A stretch of DNA of 64,000 nucleotides from the NCBI RefSeq assembly GCF_019008365.1, contig NZ_JAHHUL010000013.1, positions 53,153 through 117,152 of the forward strand. Direction: 5' to 3'. Shown here piece after piece: positions 29,072 through 37,534 of the stretch (positions are counted from its first letter, which is position 1; each line of letters opens with the position of its first letter). The notes under the pieces are model-generated. The model worked only from the letters and a program-made list of their open reading frames with translations. It made no database searches and was not told the origin of the DNA. The position numbers and the translations under genes are program-made. The stretch comes from Phosphitispora fastidiosa. Lineage in GTDB: Bacteria > Bacillota > Thermincolia > Thermincolales > UBA2595.

Positions 29072-29089
29072 TTTTAATCTAATTTTAAT
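29072..29089 (+). promoter_or_regulatory. Possible OmpR-type direct repeat
   Basis: TTTTAAT at 29072 and 29083, spaced 11 bp (one helical turn), 68 bp before the DUF4342 gene that heads the response regulator operon. It fits an autoregulatory site of the OmpR/PhoB type. Confidence 0.4.
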
Positions 29090-29156
29090 GAAGTATCAAT
29101 GGGATTCAAATCTTTAACTGTTATGATAACCGTAATAAAGAGAGGGGGTTATCGTA

Positions 29157-29756
29157 ATGACAGGTTTCGATGAAGTAAAAAAATTAAAGGAGTATGCAAA
29201 TATTACTTATGAAGAGGCAAAAGAAGTTTTAGAGCAGGCGAATGGAGATTTATTGGATGCGGTTATCATCCTTGAAAAGCAGAACCGTATCAACAGCCCT
29301 GAAGGTGTCGGCACTTTCAATTTAAACCCGGCAGCAGCGGCTTCCGGAAAAGATGGCAGAACACCGGGGATTGATAAAACAGATAAAATATCCTTTGGTG
29401 ATGTGATGGGAGATATATGGGGCTGGGTAAGAAAGATTATTCACAAAGGGAATGTTAACAGCTTTGAAGCCAGAAAAGGTGGGGAGAGAATCCTGAAGAT
29501 TCCTTTAAATCTTTTGGCTATCCTGCTGATATTTGGGATGTGGGTTGTTATTCCATTATTGATTCTGGGGCTTGTTTTTGGATACCGGTACAGCTTTAAA
29601 GGGCCAGATGTAAATCAGGCAAACCAGGAGCTGCATAAAGTTTCCGAAGCAGCTTTACAGGCAGTGGAATCTGTATCTGATGCAGCTAAAAAAGCTGTAG
29701 GAGACTATAAAAATAAAAAGGATCATGATGAGAATGGAAAGAATTCTGATTATTGA
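29157..29756 (+). CDS. DUF4342 membrane protein with UBA-like N terminus
   Basis: 199 residues. Residues 1-45 form a UBA/TS-N-like three-helix domain (VKKLKEYANITYEEAKEVLE, then GDLLDAVIILEKQ). After a linker comes the DUF4342 core (FGDVMGDIWGWVRKIIHKGN) and a membrane helix (LNLLAILLIFGMWVVIPLLI), then a charged helical tail. It overlaps the response regulator gene by 32 bp, so all three genes are translationally coupled. The function is unknown; a role as input or output partner of the two-component system is inferred. Confidence 0.75.
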   Translation: MTGFDEVKKLKEYANITYEEAKEVLEQANGDLLDAVIILEKQNRINSPEGVGTFNLNPAAAASGKDGRTPGIDKTDKISFGDVMGDIWGWVRKIIHKGNVNSFEARKGGERILKIPLNLLAILLIFGMWVVIPLLILGLVFGYRYSFKGPDVNQANQELHKVSEAALQAVESVSDAAKKAVGDYKNKKDHDENGKNSDY

Positions 29757-30417
29757 GGATGAAGATAAAATTGCCCGTTTTGTTGAGCTTGAACTGCAAT
29801 TTGAAGGATATCAGGTTGAAAAAGCTTCCAATGGAAGGGATGGGCTGGCTCTTGCCAAAGCCCATCCCTTTGATTTGATTTTACTCGATATCATGCTGCC
29901 GGAACTTAACGGTCTTGAAGTCCTTCGAAGGATCAGGCAGTTTTCTCAGATTCCCATTATCCTTTTGACAGCCAGAGATGCCGTTGTGGATAAGGTCATG
30001 GGCTTGGACGGAGGTGCAGATGACTATATCACAAAACCCTTTGCCATTGAAGAACTGCTGGCCAGAATTCGGGCGGTCCTTAGAACAAAGGCAAGCCGCT
30101 CACTCCAAAGCACTTCCGGCACTTTGGAGGCGGGGCCCTTAAAACTGGATGCAGAGAGGAGAAGTGCCTGGGTTGGATCAGAGCCCCTGGAGCTTACAAA
30201 GAGAGAATTTGATTTATTACAGTATTTAATTGAAAATAAAAATATTGTATTGAAAAGAGAGATAATTTTGGAGAGAATCTGGGGTTATGATTTTTCCGGT
30301 GAAACTAATGCAGTAGATGTATATATCCGATATCTGCGTTCGAAAATAGAAGACCCCTTCGGAATTAAGGTGATTCATACCGTCAGGGGTGTGGGATATG
30401 TGATAAAAGATGAGTAA
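29725..30417 (+). CDS. OmpR-family response regulator
   Basis: 230 residues: receiver with acidic pair EDED near the N terminus, phosphoacceptor Asp in DLILLDIMLPELNG (about residue 54), Lys in ITKPF, then a winged helix (ELTKREFDLLQYLIENKN, RYLRSKIEDPFGIKVIHTVRG). Start ATG 29725 or the second ATG. It overlaps the kinase gene by 8 bp. Probably binds direct repeats such as those at 29072. Confidence 0.93.
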   Translation: MMRMERILIIEDEDKIARFVELELQFEGYQVEKASNGRDGLALAKAHPFDLILLDIMLPELNGLEVLRRIRQFSQIPIILLTARDAVVDKVMGLDGGADDYITKPFAIEELLARIRAVLRTKASRSLQSTSGTLEAGPLKLDAERRSAWVGSEPLELTKREFDLLQYLIENKNIVLKREIILERIWGYDFSGETNAVDVYIRYLRSKIEDPFGIKVIHTVRGVGYVIKDE

Positions 30418-31912
30418 GCAAAAATGGACCTATGCCAAGCCGCCTGTAGTTGCGGAAAAAATCCGCTCTTCCCTGGTATTAAGGTTGAATTTAAGGATGG
30501 CGGGAGTTCTTCTTCGGGCATTCTTTATAATAAATATTTTACTTAGCCTCTTATACTTTGCAACAGTACTATGGAGAGCAGAAATTGGAGCCCAGGAGCT
30601 GATAGACCGGTATGATGGAAAACTTAATTTGCTGGCAGCAGAGGATTTATCAAAGGAGCATTATCTGGTAAAGGCCAGTGCGAAGGCCGGTGAGAAGGCT
30701 CCCTCTGGATTGAATATTGACAAGATTTTTCAGGACAGGCTCCCCCTGGAAGCCACAAACGCCCTTCGAAGCTTTAAAGGACCGGATATCAGTCCCCAAA
30801 TTACCCTGAACCGACGCCTTGAAGAGGTAGGATATATTATGACAATCCCAAAGGGAGCTGTCTATTATCAGATTACCTATCCCCTGGCGGCAGATATAAA
30901 GTTTTTTTTAATGCTTTTAGTATTCAGCGGTGGGTTTGAATTTCTTTATTTAATGTCTGCCATGGGAAGAAACCGGCGAGTTATAAGAAAAATCCTGAAA
31001 CCACTGTCAGACCTGGCTGAAACTGCGAAAAGCCTTCAGGAAGGTCTGAATTCAGGAGGTACTGGAACGAACCGGGAGAATTTGATGCAATTGGCCGGAG
31101 TTATCAGCAAGCTTGATACCAGTGAGATAGATAAAGGTATATCGATAGACCAGACACAAAACGAATTAAAGGATCTGGCAAGGGCTATCAATGATATGCT
31201 CAACCGGATTAATCAATCTTATCAAGCCCAGGTACGATTTGTTTCTGATGCCTCTCACGAATTGCGTACACCGATTTCTGTTATTCAGGGATATGCCAAT
31301 TTGTTGGACCGTTGGGGCAAAAATGATCCGAAAACCATGGAAGAATCGATTCAGGCCATTAAAGGTGAAGCCGAAAACATGAAAGCATTGGTAGAACAGC
31401 TGCTGTTTTTGGCGCGGGGGGATAGCGAAAACCTGCCGTTGCAAAAAGCAGTGATAGATATTTGCAAACTTGGCGAGGAAATTATTAGTGAAGCAAGGCT
31501 CATTGATTCCGGTCACATGTTTAGGGTGGATTTTCAGTCACCGATTTTTATCAAAGCAGATCAGCAGTTAATGAAACAGGCCATTCGGATACTGGTTGAT
31601 AACAGCATAAAGTATTCTCCAAAGGGTGAAGAGATAAGCCTTAAGATTTTTTCAAAAGATGAAAAAACCTATATTCAAGTTCAGGATAAAGGAGTAGGAA
31701 TTAAACCGGAAGATGTTCCTCACATATTTGATCGGTTTTATCGTTCGGCTGATGCCAGGGGAGGTAAAGCCGGTGGAGCAGGACTTGGGTTGTCCATAGC
31801 AAAGTGGATTATCGAAAAACATGGCGGGAAATTTGAAGTTATCAGCCGTGTGGATATTGGCACCCGGTTAATAATTGAATTGCCGCATGTTACGAAAACA
31901 GAGAAGAATTAA
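30410..31912 (+). CDS. Sensor histidine kinase
   Basis: 500 residues: membrane helix near 30-52, extracytoplasmic domain of about 120 residues, second helix near 163-183, linker, H box FVSDASHELRTPISVIQGY, N box ILVDNSIKYSP, G boxes DKGVGIKPEDV and GGAGLGLSIAKW. Orthodox kinase paired with the regulator upstream. The ligand of the external domain is unknown. Confidence 0.93.
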   Translation: MSKQKWTYAKPPVVAEKIRSSLVLRLNLRMAGVLLRAFFIINILLSLLYFATVLWRAEIGAQELIDRYDGKLNLLAAEDLSKEHYLVKASAKAGEKAPSGLNIDKIFQDRLPLEATNALRSFKGPDISPQITLNRRLEEVGYIMTIPKGAVYYQITYPLAADIKFFLMLLVFSGGFEFLYLMSAMGRNRRVIRKILKPLSDLAETAKSLQEGLNSGGTGTNRENLMQLAGVISKLDTSEIDKGISIDQTQNELKDLARAINDMLNRINQSYQAQVRFVSDASHELRTPISVIQGYANLLDRWGKNDPKTMEESIQAIKGEAENMKALVEQLLFLARGDSENLPLQKAVIDICKLGEEIISEARLIDSGHMFRVDFQSPIFIKADQQLMKQAIRILVDNSIKYSPKGEEISLKIFSKDEKTYIQVQDKGVGIKPEDVPHIFDRFYRSADARGGKAGGAGLGLSIAKWIIEKHGGKFEVISRVDIGTRLIIELPHVTKTEKN

Positions 31913-31956
31913 GAGCTGGGTAATGGCCCAAAAAAGAGGTTGCCACTAACATGGTT

Positions 31957-31995
31957 GGGGATTCCGCATATTGGAATCCCCGATTTGGTTTTTTC
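31957..31995 (+). terminator. Terminator of the two-component operon
   Basis: GGGGATTCC (31957-31965) pairs with GGAATCCCC (31973-31981), followed by GATTTGG and six T. Confidence 0.8.
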
Positions 31996-32090
31996 TCCTC
32001 TAACCGCATTTCATACCCCGAAACCCGCATTAAAGGCTGAACATTTACGGAGGAGGGCTATTTAATAGGACAGATAAAAGGCTGGTTAAC

Positions 32091-32529
32091 ATGATAAAAG
32101 CATATGAAGCTGTTCTGAATAATATCGGGAGCCCGGTTTTCATAACAGATACCGACCGCAACCTGGTGTTTATCAACCAGGCATGCCTAGATTTTATGGG
32201 TGTAAAGGATGCGGCCCCGTTTCTTGGGCAAAAGTGTGCTGATGTTTACAGGGCAGATATCTGTAAAACCAGCTGTGCCCTCAGGGCCAGCATGAGGGAG
32301 ATGAAAAGACTTACCAGGAAGTCCAACCTTATTGATGCCAGTGGAAGGAACATCCACCTGTCGGTTGATGCTTCGCCGATTGTGGATCGAGACGGAGAAC
32401 TGATTGGCGGGATGGAGGTGCTGTTTGATATCACAGAGCGCAGCTTCTGAGAATGTATCCAAATTGGCCGACCGCCTGTTGAATGTAGCCCAGGGACTGC
32501 AGGAAACGGCGGATAAACTGGGCGAGTAG
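32091..32529 (+). pseudogene. PAS-domain protein, probably a frameshifted sensor remnant
   Basis: A 119-residue PAS domain (MIKAYEAVLNNIGSPVFITD, then DASPIVDRDGELIGGMEVLFDITER) ends at TGA 32450. In the next frame a further ~26 codons to TAG 32527 read as an amphipathic helix (ENVSKLADRLLNVAQGLQET) of the kind that leads into chemotaxis-receptor signalling domains. So an N-terminal piece of a PAS receptor appears to have lost its output domain. The PAS part alone could still be made. Confidence 0.6.
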
Positions 32530-32600
32530 GAAGTGGTAATATTATACCAAATTGACCATTAATTTTATGAAATAAAGTCCTGATAACAGGTTGAAACCAC

Positions 32601-32629
32601 TTGCATCGGAACAAAATAAATTGTATAAT
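32601..32629 (+). promoter_or_regulatory. Promoter of tRNA-Ser (GGA)
   Basis: TTGCAT (32601-32606), 17-bp spacer, TATAAT (32624-32629), 18 bases before the tRNA. Confidence 0.75.
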
Positions 32630-32647
32630 AGTTAAGCGAAACGGTTC

Positions 32648-32741
32648 GGAGAGGTGTCCGAGTTGGTCGAAGGAGCACGACTGGAAATCGTGTAGCCGGG
32701 GATAACCTGGCTCGAGGGTTCGAATCCCTCTCTCTCCGCCA
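32648..32741 (+). tRNA. tRNA-Ser (GGA)
   Basis: 94 nt; acceptor GGAGAGG/TCTCTCC, anticodon loop CTGGAAA (GGA), long variable arm, encoded CCA. This completes UGA, GCU, CGA and GGA serine isoacceptors within the window. It is the species that would read UCC, the specifier of the serC T-box. Confidence 0.96.
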
Positions 32742-32841
32742 TAATTGACTATTGCCAGGCCAGTGACCTTGTGCTTAGAGCTAATTGTCACTGGCTGTTA
32801 CATCTTAACAGGGTAGACATAATATATTAGAAGTACTTTTT

Positions 32842-33108
32842 GCCGTGCTACATGGGGAGGTAGCGGTGCCCTGTACCTGCAATCCGCTATAGCAGGGTGG
32901 AATTCCTGTCCCCGGCTTCATTTCTTAAGGTCTGACCGTCGTAAGTGGCGTTGAAGACCGGGTCTTACGCAACGCGAACCTGTGAACCCCGTCAGATCCG
33001 GAAGGAAGCAGCGGTAAGCGGACCACCGCGTGTGCCGTAAGGGCGCCTGATCCGAGTTAACTGCGCCGGTAACGCTTGGGAGATGATTGTCAAAGACGGG
33101 TGCACGGC
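32842..33108 (+). ncRNA. ffs: Signal recognition particle RNA (large bacterial type)
   Basis: About 267 nt closed by GCCGTGC (32842-32848) and GCACGGC (33102-33108). The helix 8 tip GTCAGATCCGGAAGGAAGCAGC, which binds Ffh, is intact near 32990. The long form with an Alu-like 5' domain (GGGGAGGTAGCGGTGCCCTG) is typical of Bacillus and other Firmicutes. It lies just ahead of dnaX, as in Bacillus. Confidence 0.93.
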
Positions 33109-33127
33109 TAAATTTATATAATCATGT

Positions 33128-33165
33128 AAAAGACCTTAGTGGATTACCATGAAGGTCTTTTTCAT
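33128..33165 (+). terminator. Terminator of SRP RNA
   Basis: AAAAGACCTT (33128-33137) pairs with AAGGTCTTTT (33152-33161) with a following T run. Confidence 0.8.
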
Positions 33166-33291
33166 ATCTATTAACTTTTGTGATTGAAAAGGAATTGGGT
33201 TATTGACAGCGAATTAAATAACGAGTTGCGCTATATATTTGGTTTATGAGATAATATCAATATCAGCCCAGACAAGAAGAAGGTGACCAAA

Positions 33292-34968
33292 ATGAGCTAT
33301 GTGGCTCTATACCGTGAATGGAGACCACAGAATTTTTTCGATATAGTGGGACAGGAACACATCAGCCGCACTTTGCAGAATGCACTGAGGAATAATAGGA
33401 CTGCACATGCATATCTTTTCTGTGGGCCGCGGGGCACTGGAAAAACTACTACGGCAAAAGTTATGGCAAAAGCCTTAAATTGTCTGAACGGTCCCGGAGT
33501 TGAACCCTGCAATGATTGCGAAAACTGCCGCAGGGTGACAGGCGGGAGTTCTATGGATGTTATGGAAATTGATGCAGCTTCAAACCGGGGAATTGATGAA
33601 ATTAGGGATTTAAGGGAAAAAGTCAAGTTTGCCCCTACTGAAGGCAGATATAGAATATATATTATTGATGAAGTGCATATGCTGACAACAGAAGCTTTTA
33701 ACGCACTGCTGAAAACTCTTGAGGAACCGCCGGCCCATGTCATCTTTGTCCTGGCGACCACAGAGCCCCATAAGATACCCCTGACCATCCTTTCCAGATG
33801 CCAAAGGTTTGATTTCAGAAGGATAAGTCTGGCTGACATTGTCAACAGATTAAAAGTAGTTGTTGATGACTTGGGAATACAAGCTGATGAGGAGGCACTT
33901 GGCCTTATTGCCCGCAGCGCTGAAGGCGGAATGAGGGATGCCTTGAGTGTTTTGGATCAGTGTATATCTTTTGGGGAGAAGAGTGTAACCGTTTCTGATG
34001 TAAATGATGTCCTGGGCACAGTCAACAGCGACTATATGTTTCAAATGACCGGATGTTTCCTCGAAAATGATGTTACTCAAAGTCTCAGATTGGTTGACCA
34101 GCTGGTGCGGCAGGGAAAAGATGTCAGACAGTTTACCAAAGATCTTACTGAGTTTTATCGCAATTTACTGCTTACAGAGGTCTGTGCCGATGCCGGTGAA
34201 TTGGTGGCGGTAACGGACGAAGTTTTGGAGCAGATGAAAAACCAGGCATCTGCCTTGGGGAAAAAACGGATCACATCATTTATTGATATTTTTTCGGCTG
34301 CCGAACGGGAAATGAAATGGACGTCACAACCGAGACTTTTGTTAGAGCTTGCAGTAATAAAAGCAGGGGAAAAGGCACAAACTGCAGATTATGAGGAATT
34401 GACTTTAAGGATTGCCAAGCTTGAGGGGCTCTTAGCAGCTATGTCAACCGGCGGGCAGACGGTCAGCCGGGCTTCAGGCGTACAGGCGCTGGGCATACAG
34501 CAAAGAGGCTCACAAAAAATAAACACCCCAAAGAAATCTAAAGCCGAAACGTTTCCGGGGTTGCCAAAAGAGACCGGGAGCAGCGCCGGCGAGACTCAGT
34601 CAGTTGACACCGAAACCATTAAAAGGTGCTGGCAGGAGATTTTGGACCGCATTAAGAAGGTACGGATGTCGGCAAGGGCTTTTCTCATAGAAGGGGAGCC
34701 TGTGGAGGTGCTAAATAACTGCCTGGTCTTAGCTTTTGCTCCGGAATACGGGTTTCACAGGGAAAAGGTTGAACAGCCGGAAAACCGGGATGCCATTGAG
34801 CTGGTGATTAAAGAAGTTACGGGTGCCGGTCTGAAAATAAAGTGTAAGTTTAAAAATGAATTAGATACACATCCCATAGCTGATTCCGAGACTGATGCCA
34901 AAAATGATCCTCTTCTGGAAAAGGCTGTCCGCCTGTTTGGCGGGGATGTAATAGAAATTGAAGATTAA
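33292..34968 (+). CDS. dnaX: DNA polymerase III subunits gamma/tau
   Basis: Clamp-loader ATPase, 558 residues from ATG 33292, which has AGAAGGTG at ideal spacing; GTG 33283 lies inside that site. Walker A FCGPRGTGKTTTAKVMA, zinc knuckle CNDCENC, Walker B IIDEVHMLT and sensor SRC complete domain I; domain III is followed by a less conserved tail after about residue 380 (tau part). I see no clear programmed frameshift signal. It is followed by ybaB and recR, the usual order. Confidence 0.96.
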   Translation: MSYVALYREWRPQNFFDIVGQEHISRTLQNALRNNRTAHAYLFCGPRGTGKTTTAKVMAKALNCLNGPGVEPCNDCENCRRVTGGSSMDVMEIDAASNRGIDEIRDLREKVKFAPTEGRYRIYIIDEVHMLTTEAFNALLKTLEEPPAHVIFVLATTEPHKIPLTILSRCQRFDFRRISLADIVNRLKVVVDDLGIQADEEALGLIARSAEGGMRDALSVLDQCISFGEKSVTVSDVNDVLGTVNSDYMFQMTGCFLENDVTQSLRLVDQLVRQGKDVRQFTKDLTEFYRNLLLTEVCADAGELVAVTDEVLEQMKNQASALGKKRITSFIDIFSAAEREMKWTSQPRLLLELAVIKAGEKAQTADYEELTLRIAKLEGLLAAMSTGGQTVSRASGVQALGIQQRGSQKINTPKKSKAETFPGLPKETGSSAGETQSVDTETIKRCWQEILDRIKKVRMSARAFLIEGEPVEVLNNCLVLAFAPEYGFHREKVEQPENRDAIELVIKEVTGAGLKIKCKFKNELDTHPIADSETDAKNDPLLEKAVRLFGGDVIEIED

Positions 34969-35025
34969 AATAACGGGTATTTTATTTCCCGGAGCGCTAA
35001 GCATCTATAAGGAGGAGATTCGATT

Positions 35026-35337
35026 ATGATGAATATGGGTAAAATGATGAAACAGGTCCAAAAAATGCAGGCTGATATGGCCAAACTTCAGGAAGAACTG
35101 GCAGATAAGACTGTTGAGGCTACTTCCGGCGGAGGGATGGTTAAAGTAGTTGTCAATGGAAAACAGGAAATAAAGTCAATTGATATAAATCCTGAAGCTG
35201 TTGACCCCGAAGATGTAGAAATGCTGCAGGATATGGTTCTGGCTGCGGTAAATGAAGCTATCCGCCAGTCCCAGGAAATGACGGCAAAGGAAATGAGCAA
35301 GATTACCGGTGGAATGAATATTCCCGGATTATTTTAG
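35026..35337 (+). CDS. YbaB/EbfC nucleoid-associated protein
   Basis: 103 residues: Met-rich start [20 protein letters not shown], a beta hairpin with [15 protein letters not shown], and a C-terminal helix with KMSKITGG-type end. DNA-binding dimer found between dnaX and recR in most bacteria. AAGGAGG precedes ATG 35026. Confidence 0.93.
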   Translation: MMNMGKMMKQVQKMQADMAKLQEELADKTVEATSGGGMVKVVVNGKQEIKSIDINPEAVDPEDVEMLQDMVLAAVNEAIRQSQEMTAKEMSKITGGMNIPGLF

Positions 35338-35351
35338 GCAGGTGACATTAT

Positions 35352-35951
35352 TTGCTGTATTATGCAGAGCCGGTAGCCAGACTTATTGAACAGCTTGGGA
35401 AGCTGCCCGGCATAGGGCCTAAGACGGCCCAACGGCTGGCTTTTCACCTCCTTAATTCCGATGTCCGGGAGTCCAAGGAACTTGCCGGAGCGATTATCGA
35501 GGCCAGGGAAAAAATCAGGTACTGCTCTGTGTGCAGCAACCTAACAGATGAAGACCCGTGCCGGATGTGTCAAAACCCGTCCCGCAACAGAACCATTATC
35601 TGTGTAGTCGAAGAACCGCGTGATGTTGTGGCTATTGAGCGTACCGGTGAATACAAGGGTTTGTACCACGTACTCCAGGGGACGATTTCACCTATGGAAG
35701 GAATCGGGCCCGACCAACTGAAGGTAAGAGAACTGATGGAGAGGCTTAAGGATAGTGGGGTTGCGGAGATAATTGTTGCCACCAATCCCAACATTGAGGG
35801 TGAGGCTACGGCAATGTATCTGGCAAGGCTGATTAAGCCGCTTGGCATAAAGGTTACCCGGATTGCCCATGGGCTGCCGGTGGGGGGAGACCTTGAATAT
35901 GCTGATCAGGTAACCCTTTCTAAGGCCTTTGAGGGGCGTCGGGAATTATAG
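35352..35951 (+). CDS. recR: Recombination protein RecR
   Basis: 199 residues from TTG 35352, after GCAGGTGA. Helix-hairpin-helix [18 protein letters not shown], zinc finger [34 protein letters not shown] and [17 protein letters not shown]. Works with RecF/RecO at single-strand gaps. Complete. Confidence 0.96.
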   Translation: MLYYAEPVARLIEQLGKLPGIGPKTAQRLAFHLLNSDVRESKELAGAIIEAREKIRYCSVCSNLTDEDPCRMCQNPSRNRTIICVVEEPRDVVAIERTGEYKGLYHVLQGTISPMEGIGPDQLKVRELMERLKDSGVAEIIVATNPNIEGEATAMYLARLIKPLGIKVTRIAHGLPVGGDLEYADQVTLSKAFEGRREL

Positions 35952-36010
35952 CCGCAGCAAAAATTCAAGCACGATTCCGGAAAATTCCATAATATTAACT
36001 CAAATTAATA

Positions 36011-36039
36011 TTTACATATGCCTGAATGTGTGCTAAAAT
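36011..36039 (+). promoter_or_regulatory. Promoter of the aroF-pheA leader
   Basis: TTTACA (36011-36016), 17-bp spacer, TAAAAT (36034-36039). Confidence 0.7.
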
Positions 36040-36064
36040 ATCAAATACATAATTATATTGAATA

Positions 36065-36361
36065 GCATTGACGGAGATAAGTAAGCTGAGTATCTGTCTT
36101 GACAGGGAAGAGGGGCCATGGACTGAAAGCCCCTTAAGATATGGTCAGGCCCAAATTCCCTCCCGAGCTGCCGGTTGAAAAGATTATTTAAATCGTGAGT
36201 AGACCTGGCCGGAACTCCACCGTTATCAGGAAGAGGGTATCAGATTAGCGGCCGATACAGGCAGCCCAATCTCGTACCTGCAATGAGCGGGTTACAGTTG
36301 TAACCAAATTGGGTGGTATCGCGGAACCAGGCTTTCGTCCCTTTATGGATGAAGGCTTTTT
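36065..36361 (+). ncRNA. T-box leader, probably phenylalanine (UUC)
   Basis: Stem I has AGAGGGGCC and GACTGAAAGCCCC. The specifier region CCCAAA-TTC-CCTCCCGAGCTG aligns with that of the serine T-box in this window and gives TTC (36156-36158), phenylalanine; the base after the codon is C instead of the usual purine, which leaves some doubt. T-box core GGGTGGTATCGCGG at 36311-36324; terminator CTTTCGTCC/GGATGAAGG then T run. It controls the aromatic genes that follow. Confidence 0.83.
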
Positions 36362-36410
36362 TGCTTTCTATTCATAAAAAACGTGGTGGCTCAATTTTGG
36401 AAATAACCGT

Positions 36411-36479
36411 TGTAACAATCCGGGTGGTATCGCGGAAGTGAATAGCTTTCGTCCCGTTGTGGGGCGAGGGCTTTTTTTG
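36411..36479 (+). ncRNA. Second T-box antiterminator/terminator module, without its own stem I
   Basis: GTTGTAAC, then GGGTGGTATCGCGG (36422-36435) identical to the core at 36311, then a second terminator CTTTCGTCCC (36446-36455) with GGGGCGAGGG and seven T (to 36478). Only about 55 bases separate it from the first terminator, too short for a specifier domain. It is a duplicated decision module. Confidence 0.78.
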
Positions 36480-36504
36480 TTACTAAATTTAAGGAGGAAA
36501 TAAC

Positions 36505-37518
36505 ATGATTGTTGTGATGGATTTGCGGGCAACAGAGGAACAGGTTGAGGCAGTAAACAATAGACTGGAGGAACTGGGTTTCAAGACCCATTTCATAAGG
36601 GGTGTTGAGCGACTGGTTATTGGTGCAATTGGCGACCGTAAACAGATTCTAAATTCAGGGATAGAGGTTATGCCCGGAGTTGAAAAACTGGTCCCTATTA
36701 TGAAGCCCTTCAAATTGGTCAGCAGGGATGTTAAACCTGAGAATACAGTGATAAAGGTGAAGGATTGTAATATTGGCGCCAAAGAGATTACCGTGATTGC
36801 CGGGCCGTGTGCTGTTGAAAGCAGGGAGCAGTTGATGAAAACTGCGCTGTTGGTTGCCGGGGCCGGAGCCAGGGCCATCCGGGGGGGAACCTATAAACCC
36901 AGGACTTCACCTTACAGCTTCCAGGGCATGGAAGAAGAGGGCCTGCAGCTCCTGGCTGAGGCGGGAAGGGAAACCGGACTGGCAACCATTACCGAAGTTA
37001 TAGACGAAATTAGTCTTGGCGTGGCTATAAATTATGTAGACATTATTCAAATCGGGGCCCGAAACATGCAGAATTTCCAGCTGTTGAAGGCTGCCGGCAG
37101 AATCAGCAAGCCTGTGGTTCTGAAACGGGGGCTGTCAGCCACTATAGAGGAATGGTTAATGGCTGCAGAGTACATAATGTCAGAAGGGAACTATAATGTA
37201 ATATTATGTGAAAGGGGCATCCGCACCTTTGAAAACTATACCAGGAACACCCTTGACCTTAGCGCTGTGCCACTAATCAAGCAGTTGAGTCATCTTCCGG
37301 TTATTGTTGATCCGAGCCATGCCACAGGAGAATGGCGGCTCGTACCGCCGCTGTCCAAGGGAGCTGTTGCATGTGGTGCTGACGGTCTGCTGATAGAAGT
37401 TCACCCAGATCCCGTTAAGGCCCTGTGTGACGGTCCCCAGTCACTGACACCGGAAAATTTCAGGCTCCTTATGAAAGAGCTGCGTCCGGTAGCCCACGCG
37501 GTAGGCAGAGATATTTGA
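36505..37518 (+). CDS. aroF: DAHP synthase (type I beta)
   Basis: First enzyme of the shikimate pathway. 337 residues: N-terminal ferredoxin-like regulatory domain ([20 protein letters not shown], about 1-70) then a KDO8P-synthase-like barrel with [40 protein letters not shown] and DPSHATGEW. The N-terminal domain is the feedback module in type I beta enzymes. AAGGAGG precedes ATG 36505. It is 16 bases before pheA. Confidence 0.94.
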   Translation: MIVVMDLRATEEQVEAVNNRLEELGFKTHFIRGVERLVIGAIGDRKQILNSGIEVMPGVEKLVPIMKPFKLVSRDVKPENTVIKVKDCNIGAKEITVIAGPCAVESREQLMKTALLVAGAGARAIRGGTYKPRTSPYSFQGMEEEGLQLLAEAGRETGLATITEVIDEISLGVAINYVDIIQIGARNMQNFQLLKAAGRISKPVVLKRGLSATIEEWLMAAEYIMSEGNYNVILCERGIRTFENYTRNTLDLSAVPLIKQLSHLPVIVDPSHATGEWRLVPPLSKGAVACGADGLLIEVHPDPVKALCDGPQSLTPENFRLLMKELRPVAHAVGRDI

Positions 37519-37534
37519 AAGGAGAAAGATACCA

